Shown here in pieces: positions 1 through 6,740 of a stretch of DNA of 64,000 nt. How positions within the stretch are numbered: the stretch's first letter is position 1; each line of letters begins with the position of its first letter. The stretch comes from Oscillospiraceae bacterium (GTDB lineage Bacteria; Bacillota; Clostridia; Oscillospirales; JAAYXM01). A program made the position numbers and the translations under genes. The notes beneath the pieces were generated by a model, which searched no databases, was not told the origin of the DNA, and worked only from the letters and a program-made list of their open reading frames with translations. Location: the NCBI GenBank assembly GCA_015067485.1, contig SVMJ01000005.1, forward strand, positions 28,528-92,527, given 5' to 3'.

Positions 1-134
1 TCGAGCGCATGGGTGAGTTTCGCCTTATCGGTGCCGTATTGCAACAGTTCATCCGCGTGGATGTCGAGCTTCTCGGCGATCGCGGTGATGGGAAGCATCT
101 TCGCTTGTTGAGCAATTTGAATATCGGTCAGCAT
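1..134 (-). CDS. fhs: Formate--tetrahydrofolate ligase, N-terminal fragment (runs off the left edge)
   Basis: The first 44 codons on the minus strand contain DIQIAQQAKMLPIT, the characteristic start of 10-formyl-tetrahydrofolate synthetases, followed by a region resembling the usual EDELxxYGxxKAK segment (here HADELLQYGTDKAK). The enzyme makes 10-formyl-THF from formate, THF and ATP in cytosolic one-carbon metabolism. The ATG at 134 has an AAGGAGGATCACCC ribosome binding site just upstream, so the start is firm. The rest of the roughly 550-residue protein lies outside the window. It is divergent from the RodA/FtsW gene, and the ~110 bp between them must hold both promoters. Confidence 0.85.
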   Translation of the reverse strand, partial: MLTDIQIAQQAKMLPITAIAEKLDIHADELLQYGTDKAKLTHAL

Positions 135-247
135 GGGTGATCCTCCTTGCGCATTCTATGACTTTTAGTATATCATAAATTTTCCTATTTTCAAGAGAGT
201 TGTTTTATGGTAAACTAAGGATATATCAGATGAAGGGAGTGTGCGGT

Positions 248-1363
248 TTGGCATTCTTACAGGCGATCAAACAGTACTTAAAACAAATTGACCTGCTGCT
301 TTTGGTGTTGTCTCTTCTTGCCACAGGCTTTGGCGTTGTACTCATCGCAAGTGCGACCAAAAGTTACGGTTCGGAATCTTATGTGCAGATCCAACTCATT
401 GCGGCCGCAGTCGGGCTTTTGTTGTTCTTCCTGCTGTCTGTGATGGATGTGGAATCCCTGTGCGGGATTTGGAAAGTGCTTTATGTGTTAAACCTGCTTC
501 TTATCTCATCGCTTATCTTCTTCGGCACGGGTGCGGAAGACACGGGAAACCGTTCCTGGATCCGTTTTGGCGGCATCGGGGTTCAGCCTGCAGAAGTGGG
601 GAAGATTTTATTCATTCTGACCCTTTCCGGGCATATCTACTCGCTCAAAGATGAGATCACAAACTTTTCGAGTTTGATAAAACTCTTGATCCATGCATTT
701 CTCCCGATCGTTTTGATCGTTGTGGTTTCGGGAGACCTTGGTTCCGCGCTTGCATATCTTGCAATTTTCCTGATTATGATCTTCTGCGCGGGGGTCAAAC
801 TGCGTTGGTTTGCCTGCGGGATTGGGATCACTGCGGCGGCGGCGCCGTTTTTGTGGACGCTCTTACGCGCCGACCAGCAGATGCGCATCCGCGTGGTATT
901 TAATCCCGAACTCGATCCATTGGGGCGCGGCTATCACGCGATCCAAAGTAAAATTGCGCTGGGTGCCGGCGGCATCTTCGGGCGGGGTCTCGGTGGCGGA
1001 ACGCAAACCCAGTACGGGTATCTCCCCGCAAAACAGACCGACTTCATTTTCGCAGTAGCGGGAGAAGAGTTGGGGCTGATCGGATGTCTGATCATCATGG
1101 CGCTTCTCACCGCGATCATCATCCGTTGCTTCGTGATTGCAAACCGCTCGGGCGATTCACCCACCTCTTTGGTATGCATCGGGGTTGGCGGGATGATGCT
1201 CTTCCAAACCATCGAAAATATCGGAATGTGTATCGGGCTGATGCCCATCATCGGGCTCACCCTTCCGTTCTTCAGTTACGGTGGCTCGAGTGTACTCACC
1301 GTGTTTTGGGCGATCGCGCTGGTAAGTGCGGCAAAGATGCGTGCATCCAAGCGCCTTTACTGA
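248..1363 (+). CDS. rodA: RodA/FtsW/SpoVE-family peptidoglycan polymerase, probably RodA
   Basis: Integral membrane SEDS glycosyltransferase that polymerises lipid II into glycan strands at the cell surface. It has about ten hydrophobic segments, a GDLGSAL motif, the NPELDPLGRGYHAIQSK loop and the signature GYLPAKQTDFIFAVAGEELG. The AKQTDF form and the overall match favour RodA over FtsW, but the SEDS subfamily is not certain. I place the start at the TTG at 248 (MAFLQAIKQYLK), preceded by GAAGGGAG, giving 371 residues. The tracked ATG at 200 would add a poorly hydrophobic tail and lacks a clear RBS. The gene converges with rqcH and overlaps its 3' end by 7 bp. Confidence 0.85.
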   Translation: MAFLQAIKQYLKQIDLLLLVLSLLATGFGVVLIASATKSYGSESYVQIQLIAAAVGLLLFFLLSVMDVESLCGIWKVLYVLNLLLISSLIFFGTGAEDTGNRSWIRFGGIGVQPAEVGKILFILTLSGHIYSLKDEITNFSSLIKLLIHAFLPIVLIVVVSGDLGSALAYLAIFLIMIFCAGVKLRWFACGIGITAAAAPFLWTLLRADQQMRIRVVFNPELDPLGRGYHAIQSKIALGAGGIFGRGLGGGTQTQYGYLPAKQTDFIFAVAGEELGLIGCLIIMALLTAIIIRCFVIANRSGDSPTSLVCIGVGGMMLFQTIENIGMCIGLMPIIGLTLPFFSYGGSSVLTVFWAIALVSAAKMRASKRLY

Positions 1364-3096
1364 TCGCGCAGAGTGCGGACCATTGTCTCATTTGGTGTTA
1401 CAAACGCGGTCTCATACTTAAAGTAATTGACCATGCCGGGCTTCGCGCCCGGCGGTTTTTTTACGTTTTTGACCGCGGTATAGTCGACAGGTACTTGCGC
1501 AGATGCTCTCGCATTGGAATGGTATGCCGCGATGATTGCGGCTTCGGTCAGCGTTTCGTTGCTCGGTGCTTCCCCGCCGCACGCCAAAATCACATGCGCA
1601 CCCGGGATGCGTTGGGTATGGAACCAGATATCGCCTTTTTGTGCGGTTTTCATGGTGAGTAAATCGTTTTGGCGGTTGTTTCGCCCCACATAAATCGGGG
1701 TCCCGTCGCTTGCATGATACACCCACGGCTCAAGCGTGCGCTGCTTCATTTTCTTTTCGTTTTTCGGGATGCGGACATAGCCTGTCTCGCCCAATTCTTC
1801 GCGGATCTCCAGAAGGTCGCGTTCGGTCTCTGCTTCCATCAAACTCTCCAAAACGCTTTCCAAATAGCGCACTTCTTCTTCACCCTGCTCGATCTGGACG
1901 GCAAGTGCGGCGGATGCGTGTTTCATGCGCTGATACTTGTGGAAGAGTTTGGCCGCATATTCCTGCGGAGTTTTGGTGCGGTCGAGTTTGATCTCGCGTT
2001 CAGGCGCATCTTCTTTGAAATAGTCGATCACGGTAACTCTGGATGCTCCGTGCGGGATCTGATAGAGATTTGCGGTGATGAGTTCCGCCTCTTCCCGAAT
2101 GGTATCGCGCTCCTGCGCTTGACGTATTTCTTCTTCCTGAATCCCGATTTTGCGGCGGATACGGTTGAGTGCGGTCTCTACATTTTTACGGAGTACCGCG
2201 CTTTTGCGCATCATGCGCTCTTTCGCACTCTTTTCTCCATAGAAGCGGTCAAGAAGTTTGGAAAAGTTTTCACACACTTCTTCTACATAGTGATTTTGAT
2301 ACTGAGAAAGTTTCAAAAATGAAAATTCTTTCGGAATTCCGTTTTCCAAATAGAGTATGGGCACAGGATTTTCGAGTGCAAACACTTCTTCCAGAACAGA
2401 TGCCACCCGTTCTTTTTCTTCTCGCGTCATGCAAAGTAAGAGTTTTCCGCTATCGCCGCACGCGCGGTATACGATTTCGCGTGCAACCAGGGGCGATACA
2501 CCGAGAAAAGTTTGTACCAGGAATCGGTCTGCCGGCAAATCTGCATCCATCAAGTCAACCAGTTCTGCACGGGAAAGTTCGCCGATGGCGCGCTTTTCGG
2601 GCGGTGCGGGTAGGCGGTAAAAGAGTCCGGGAAGGACGCCGCGGTCTCCACCTTGTGTCAAATCCAAGCGCTTCATGCAGTCGATGATACGGTCTTCCCC
2701 ATCACGCAAAATCAAATTGGTATAGCGACCGATGAGCTCGAGTGTGAGTGTGCGTGTTACACGGTCGCCGAATTCGTTGTTGACCGCGACGGTGATATCC
2801 ACCACGCGCTCCAAACTCGGTTGTGTGACCCGCAGAATGGTACCGCCCTGCAAGTGCTTACGAAGCAGCATACAGAACATGGGCGGGGTTTTGGGGTTTT
2901 CCAGTTTCTGCTCGGTCAGGTGGATGCGTGGGCTGTTTCCTGCCGACAGCAACAACATACGCGCGCCCGCGGGCGTGCGCAAATGGAACACGAATTCATC
3001 GCGCTCAGGTTGTTGGATTTTATCGATTTTTGCACCGCTTAGAGTTTCGTTCAACTCATATACCAAGCGGGACAGGAACAGCGCGTCGAGTGCCAT
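1357..3096 (-). CDS. rqcH: RqcH, NFACT-family ribosome quality-control factor (Rqc2/FbpA homolog)
   Basis: RqcH binds stalled 50S-peptidyl-tRNA complexes and directs C-terminal alanine tailing of the nascent chain for degradation. The 579-residue length is usual for the family. The order is NFACT-N (start MALDALFLSRLVYEL, with the conserved GDR and LIGRYTNL motifs), a central helical/coiled-coil segment (roughly 270-430), then the NFACT-R domain with GDIWFHTQRIPGAHVIL near residue 490. The older label fibronectin-binding protein refers to the same family. It is 11 bp downstream of nif3 on the same strand, so trmK, nif3 and rqcH are probably co-transcribed. Confidence 0.93.
   Translation of the reverse strand: MALDALFLSRLVYELNETLSGAKIDKIQQPERDEFVFHLRTPAGARMLLLSAGNSPRIHLTEQKLENPKTPPMFCMLLRKHLQGGTILRVTQPSLERVVDITVAVNNEFGDRVTRTLTLELIGRYTNLILRDGEDRIIDCMKRLDLTQGGDRGVLPGLFYRLPAPPEKRAIGELSRAELVDLMDADLPADRFLVQTFLGVSPLVAREIVYRACGDSGKLLLCMTREEKERVASVLEEVFALENPVPILYLENGIPKEFSFLKLSQYQNHYVEEVCENFSKLLDRFYGEKSAKERMMRKSAVLRKNVETALNRIRRKIGIQEEEIRQAQERDTIREEAELITANLYQIPHGASRVTVIDYFKEDAPEREIKLDRTKTPQEYAAKLFHKYQRMKHASAALAVQIEQGEEEVRYLESVLESLMEAETERDLLEIREELGETGYVRIPKNEKKMKQRTLEPWVYHASDGTPIYVGRNNRQNDLLTMKTAQKGDIWFHTQRIPGAHVILACGGEAPSNETLTEAAIIAAYHSNARASAQVPVDYTAVKNVKKPPGAKPGMVNYFKYETAFVTPNETMVRTLRDQ
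1435..1462 (+). terminator. Rho-independent terminator for rodA, lying inside the antisense of rqcH
   Basis: A perfect 7-bp GCCGGGC/GCCCGGC stem with a TTCGC loop is followed by a run of seven T on the plus strand. It lies about 70 bp after the rodA stop but within the coding region of the convergent rqcH gene, so one sequence both codes for rqcH (around its GAKPG segment) and terminates rodA. Confidence 0.8.
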
Positions 3097-3107
3097 GTTG
3101 TTTCTCC

Positions 3108-3863
3108 TTACCGTGCGAAATAGGATGTTTGGTTTTGATTGCTCTCCGCCACTTCCACCGAAAGTGCGGGGAATGTTTTGCTCAAATATTCTTTAAGGCG
3201 TGCGCAGACCGGGGCTTCGGTTGCAAAGTGCCCTCCTTCGATCAGGTTTCTACCCTGGGCTTCCAGCCATTGATGGTGCTTGACTTCACCCGTGATGAAG
3301 GTATCGCAACCGTGCGACCAAGCGGTTTCAGCAAGATCTCCTGCCGCGCCGCCCACAACACCTACACGCTGCACTGGGTTTTCTCCGCAGTAACGCAAGT
3401 CTGCACCAAGTGCATCTGCCACGCGGGACAAAAAGTCTTTCATCGAAGTAGTCTCGATCTCACCGATTCTGAGCATCGGCTCGTCTTCCACAGTCTCAAT
3501 ATTGCTCAGCCCGATCATTTCCGCAAGGCAGTCATTCACGCCACCTTGTGCGGCATCCAGATTGGTGTGCATACAAATCGCGGAAACCCCAGAGCGTACA
3601 AGGGAGATGATATTCTTCCCTGTATACGTTTCGTCGGTGATTTTGGTTTGAGCGCCAAAGATGATCGGATGATGCGAAACGATGAGTTCGGCACCTTTTT
3701 CCTTTGCTTCCGAAATCACTTGTGGGGTAATGTCAAGTGCGATGAGAACCGAAGTTACGCTCGCGTTTTCTTCCCCCACCAAAAAACCGGGGTTATCAAA
3801 ATCGAGTGCGAGAGAAAGCGGTGCGTAGTCGCACAACGCGCTATAAATCTCATGTACAGTCAT
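3108..3863 (-). CDS. Nif3-like dinuclear metal centre protein (YqfO type, short form)
   Basis: Nif3/DUF34 family protein with visible metal-site residues: SHHPIIF near residue 65, MHTNLD near 98 and EGGHFATE near 218. The 251-residue length is the short form lacking the PII-like insert of B. subtilis YqfO (about 370). The molecular function is not settled; the 'GTP cyclohydrolase I type 2' label is generally considered wrong. The ATG overlaps the trmK stop by 4 bp (ATGA), indicating translational coupling; trmK-nif3 adjacency is the usual Firmicute arrangement. Confidence 0.9.
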   Translation of the reverse strand: MTVHEIYSALCDYAPLSLALDFDNPGFLVGEENASVTSVLIALDITPQVISEAKEKGAELIVSHHPIIFGAQTKITDETYTGKNIISLVRSGVSAICMHTNLDAAQGGVNDCLAEMIGLSNIETVEDEPMLRIGEIETTSMKDFLSRVADALGADLRYCGENPVQRVGVVGGAAGDLAETAWSHGCDTFITGEVKHHQWLEAQGRNLIEGGHFATEAPVCARLKEYLSKTFPALSVEVAESNQNQTSYFAR

Positions 3864-4522
3864 AATGTTTCGCTCCTTCTCTGTAATGCCGCGATGATCT
3901 GCTCGGTCTCGGTGATACGGGCGCTATCTTGCTCTTCTGCCGCTTTGAGACCTCGCAGTTGCCTTTCCATTCGGGAGAGCACGTGGGAAATATACGCTTT
4001 TGCAAGCGGGGACTTGTCCGCGGCACGGCTTAAATACAACTGATCCAAACTCTCATACCGTTCTTCCCCGCGGCGTACAAGCAGAATGGGATAGAATTTT
4101 CTACCTTCCTGCGCGATCTCTTCACGTTCCACGAGGTAGCCGCGATCAAACAGCCCTGCGCGCAGGCGTTCCCCCGCGGTCATGGGTTGCAGGATAAACC
4201 ACACTCCATCGTCGCGCGTCCATTCCGCTGTGTCCAAAATATGTAAAATGAGTTCCCCGCCCATCCCTGCGATCACGACCAGGTCATGTTTCGGAACATC
4301 AGTCAGTCCGTCGGTGAGACGAGTACTCACGCGGTCTGACATTCCGCACGCGGAGATGGCGAGTTTGGCGCGTGAGAGCGGGCCTTCGCCCACATCGGTT
4401 GCGGTTGCGCGTGTTGCAATTCCGCGGCGCACCAGCTCGATTGCTACTTTTGCATGGTCTGCGCCCACATCCACCGCGGACTGTACCTGCGGTGCCATGG
4501 ACAAAATGGTTTCCAAACGCAT
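3860..4522 (-). CDS. trmK: tRNA (adenine-22-N1)-methyltransferase TrmK
   Basis: Class I SAM methyltransferase that makes m1A22 in tRNA. The N-terminal glycine-rich motif DVGADHAK and the VVIAGMGGELI motif are typical of TrmK (YqfN). I start at the ATG at 4522 (MRLETILSM), which has GAGGAG 5 bp upstream, giving 220 residues, rather than the tracked start six codons earlier. The C-terminal part (about 170-220) is a helical, Glu/Arg-rich tail, as in the family. The leader holds one arm of a 22-bp inverted repeat. Confidence 0.9.
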   Translation of the reverse strand: MRLETILSMAPQVQSAVDVGADHAKVAIELVRRGIATRATATDVGEGPLSRAKLAISACGMSDRVSTRLTDGLTDVPKHDLVVIAGMGGELILHILDTAEWTRDDGVWFILQPMTAGERLRAGLFDRGYLVEREEIAQEGRKFYPILLVRRGEERYESLDQLYLSRAADKSPLAKAYISHVLSRMERQLRGLKAAEEQDSARITETEQIIAALQRRSETL

Positions 4523-4533
4523 AGGTTCTCCTC

Positions 4534-4694
4534 TAAGCACACGGGAGTTGGACCCTGTATGCCTTAAATTTGTAAAATTTGCACACTTTTCACTTGTCGT
4601 TCTCGGAGGGCTTTCGTATTTTCAAGGGATTTTGCGCAGTATCAGTCAAAATTAACGTCTTAAAACCATACCGGGTTCGACTCCCGTGTGCTTA
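4534..4694. repeat. 22-bp inverted repeat with tRNA T-arm-like ends enclosing 117 bp
   Basis: The left arm (4534-4555) and right arm (4673-4694) are complementary over 22 bp except at two positions, which become G-U pairs in a plus-strand transcript and A-C mismatches in a minus-strand one. The right arm reads GGGTTCGACTCCCGTGTGC, which looks like the T-arm and 3' acceptor end of a tRNA, but I cannot fold a D- or anticodon arm and there is no CCA. It sits in the trmK leader. It may be a decayed tRNA-derived or attachment-type sequence. Confidence 0.6.
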
Positions 4695-4699
4695 ATAAA

Positions 4700-4727
4700 G
4701 ATACCCCCCGCGAATGCAGGGGGTATC
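4700..4727 (-). terminator. Terminator after the DUF1858 gene
   Basis: GATACCCCC/GGGGGTATC stem 10 bp past the stop codon of the minus-strand DUF1858 gene. On the minus strand it is followed by CTTTATT; on the plus strand by GGTTTT, so it may work weakly in both directions. Confidence 0.65.
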
Positions 4728-4737
4728 GGTTTTGGAT

Positions 4738-4944
4738 TTACTCTTTGCTTGCCAAATGTGCGTTCAACTTTTCAAGCAGCGCATCAACGTCCACGCCGTG
4801 AACTTCGCATGCCTGTTCCAAAGTCTCGCCGCGAGCGGACGGGCAACCCAGGCAATGCATCCCGATTTCCAAGAAATACGGAGCCGTGGTGCGGTCGATA
4901 TCCAAAATATCACCGATAATGGTGTCTCTTGTGATCTGAGCCAT
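4738..4944 (-). CDS. DUF1858 protein (hybrid-cluster-protein-associated redox disulfide domain)
   Basis: A 68-residue protein, MAQITRDTIIGDIL..., with the family motif HCLGCPSARGETLEQAC. The CxxC pair is thought to form a redox disulfide, and family members often occur next to or fused with hybrid-cluster proteins or other anaerobic oxidoreductases. The partner is not in this window. It has a strong RBS (AAGGAGGA) and its own terminator, so it is probably a single-gene unit. Confidence 0.85.
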   Translation of the reverse strand: MAQITRDTIIGDILDIDRTTAPYFLEIGMHCLGCPSARGETLEQACEVHGVDVDALLEKLNAHLASKE

Positions 4945-5001
4945 CGTATAGTCCTCCTTCGCTTCAGGTTACTTTCATGATACCACGAATCCCCTTGATT
5001 T

Positions 5002-5697
5002 TCAAGTGTTATTTTCGCGTTTCTCACGGATGCGGCGGTGCAGATACTCGAGTGCATCGGATAGACTTCCCAACTCATCAATGAGTCCGGATTCTACTGC
5101 TTCGCGCCCGTCTACCACCGTCCCAACATCGGTTGCGATCTCCCCTGTCGCCAGCATATAGCGGCGGAAATCATCTTCTGAGATATTGGAATGCCCTGAA
5201 ACGAAACGGATGATCCGCTCCTGCACGCGCTCGAAATATCGGAAGGTCTGGGGCGAGCCAACCACAACGCCCGTAATCCGCACCGGATGAATGGTAACCA
5301 CCGCGCTCGGTGCGATAAACGAATGCTCGGCAGCGACCGCAAGCGGGACTCCGATGGAATGCCCGCCACCTAAAATCAGCGATACCGTGGGCGTTTTCAT
5401 CCCCGCGATGAGTTCCGCAATGGCAAGCCCCGCTTCAATGTCCCCGCCCACCGTGTTGAGTAGGATAAGCAACCCTTCGATCTCATCACTCTCTTCGATT
5501 GCGGCAAGTTGCGGACAAACGTGTTCGTACTTGGTAGATTTATTTTCACTCGGGAGCACGTTATGCCCTTCGATTTGTCCGACAATGGTAATGCAATGAA
5601 TATTCCCCCGATCCGAACGCGTGGTCACCGAGCCATGCTCGTAAATCTCTTCACGGTCCTGTTCGCGCGCATCCGGGGATTTGCTTTCTTCAAACAT
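5002..5697 (-). CDS. ClpP-fold serine protease of the TepA (YmfB) type
   Basis: ClpP/crotonase-fold peptidase. Visible features are LLILLNTVGGDIEAGLAI (oxyanion strand), GGGHSIGVPLAVAA with the candidate nucleophile Ser, and TIHPVRITG with the candidate catalytic His. Family knowledge: TepA-type proteins are ClpP-like enzymes of Firmicutes with a proposed role in signal-peptide or forespore proteolysis. The acidic N-terminal extension (about 30 residues) is typical. I use the ATG at 5697 (MFEESKSPD) with AAGGAG 7 bp upstream, giving 231 residues, not the tracked ATG 19 codons upstream, whose first residues overlap a terminator. Confidence 0.8.
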   Translation of the reverse strand: MFEESKSPDAREQDREEIYEHGSVTTRSDRGNIHCITIVGQIEGHNVLPSENKSTKYEHVCPQLAAIEESDEIEGLLILLNTVGGDIEAGLAIAELIAGMKTPTVSLILGGGHSIGVPLAVAAEHSFIAPSAVVTIHPVRITGVVVGSPQTFRYFERVQERIIRFVSGHSNISEDDFRRYMLATGEIATDVGTVVDGREAVESGLIDELGSLSDALEYLHRRIREKRENNT

Positions 5698-5740
5698 GAG
5701 CACACTCCTTTTTTCGTTTAGTATGCCCATAAAAACACAA

Positions 5741-5768
5741 AAAAACCACTTCAAAATGAAGTGGTCTA
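5741..5768 (-). terminator. Terminator of the four-helix-bundle gene
   Basis: ACCACTTC/GAAGTGGT stem overlapping the stop codon of the upstream minus-strand gene, followed on the minus strand by a T-rich tract (seven A on the plus strand). Confidence 0.75.
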
Positions 5769-6116
5769 TTCTTGATTCTTCTTTGCAGTATTGATTGACG
5801 AAATGAGCATTCGTTTTACTTCTTCTGCAAGCGATAAAATATCATCAAAATCATAATCAATGAAACCGGTTCTCTTTAGCAGCATTAACCAATAAACGGT
5901 TTCACTTGTTTCTTTAAGAGAAATGTGTAACTTTGCAATGAAATCAGCTTTACTATTCCCATAAATCGCTTCGTTTATGTTTACACCAACTGACGTCGCA
6001 CTTCTTAGCAACTGTTTTGTAATCGTCGTATCCTTTTTTTGTTTTGAAAACGCTTCATAGAATAAAACAACTTTTGCTGCCAAGTCAAAAGATTTGTTGA
6101 CTAAAGGACTTTCCAT
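5766..6116 (-). CDS. Four-helix-bundle protein (S23/IVP family)
   Basis: 116-residue all-helical protein with the family pattern LRSATSVGVNINEAIYGNSKADFIAKLHISLKE. The family was first seen as ORFs inside 23S rRNA intervening sequences and is scattered through genomes as stand-alone genes; function unknown. The ATG at 6116 (MESPLVNKSFDLA) is preferred because the family begins at this position, though its RBS is weak; a TTG at 6146 is the alternative. The upstream 100 bp is a purine-rich tract (GAGAGAAGAGAG). The gene has its own terminator. Confidence 0.85.
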   Translation of the reverse strand: MESPLVNKSFDLAAKVVLFYEAFSKQKKDTTITKQLLRSATSVGVNINEAIYGNSKADFIAKLHISLKETSETVYWLMLLKRTGFIDYDFDDILSLAEEVKRMLISSINTAKKNQE

Positions 6117-6249
6117 CACGATCACCAATCTTGGAATACTTTGCAAAAACGAACTTACCGTTTCTCTTCTCTTTTCTCTCTTCTCTCTTATTTGGAAACG
6201 ACAATTGAAGTGAAAACAGAAAAGAGAAGGACAAAAAGCGAATAGTACA

Positions 6250-6287
6250 AAAAAAACGACAATCTTCTTCAGCGAAAATTGTCGTTT
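6250..6287 (-). terminator. Terminator downstream of tRNA-Val
   Basis: AAACGACAAT/ATTGTCGTTT 10-bp stem, flanked on the minus-strand 3' side by a T-run, immediately downstream of tRNA-Val. Confidence 0.8.
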
Positions 6288-6291
6288 CTTT

Positions 6292-6367
6292 TGGTGGACG
6301 ATAACGGGTTCGAACCGCTGACCCTTCGCACGTCAAGCGAATGCTCTACCAGCTGAGCTAATCGTCC
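6292..6367 (-). tRNA. tRNA-Val (anticodon GAC)
   Basis: A 76-nt cloverleaf on the minus strand: acceptor stem GGACGAT/ATCGTCC, D-arm AGCTCAGCTGGTAGAGC, anticodon loop TTGACGT (GAC), T-loop GGTTCGAACCC, and an encoded CCA. Confidence 0.95.
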
Positions 6368-6486
6368 ATACGGAATCAACATCGATTATTATACCCAAAT
6401 CATGTTTTTTTGTCAATACTTTTTATTGATATTTTTTCGGAAAGCGGAAAGACTAAAATCGAAACCAGTGAAAAGGAGTTTTGAAG

Positions 6487-6657
6487 ATGAACTGCAACAC
6501 CAAAAAGAACGAGAGCATCAAGTGTAACGTTACCTCTTGTGTAAACCATTGCGGCACTGCGGACTACTGCTCGCTCAGTTGCATCACCGTGGGTACCCAC
6601 GAGTGCAACCCGACTCAGGACCAGTGCACCGACTGTATGTCCTTCCGCAAGAAGTAA
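6487..6657 (+). CDS. DUF1540 small cysteine-rich protein
   Basis: A 56-residue protein too short for the ORF track: MNCNTKKNESIKCNVTS and onward. It has regularly spaced cysteines (C-x4-C-x3-C-x5-C-x3-C ... C-x5-C-x2-C), matching the DUF1540 pattern of Clostridia and probably binding metal. RBS AAAAGGAG lies upstream of the ATG. It is monocistronic, with a terminator 6 bp after the stop. Function unknown. Confidence 0.85.
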   Translation: MNCNTKKNESIKCNVTSCVNHCGTADYCSLSCITVGTHECNPTQDQCTDCMSFRKK

Positions 6658-6662
6658 CACCC

Positions 6663-6699
6663 ATCGGCACGGCGCAACGCCGTGCCGATGTTCTTTTTT
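6663..6699 (+). terminator. Terminator after the DUF1540 gene
   Basis: ATCGGCACGGCG/CGCCGTGCCGAT 12-bp stem with a 3-nt loop followed by a T-rich run. Confidence 0.9.
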
Positions 6700-6740
6700 C
6701 ATCACCACTTCGCATAGATTAAAACCAAAGGAGTGGTGAT

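Noticed and set aside
4660-4694. tRNA gene suggested by a T-arm-like sequence
   Set aside because: A D-arm and an anticodon arm cannot be folded, there is no CCA, and the opposite arm is a mirror copy of the same end.
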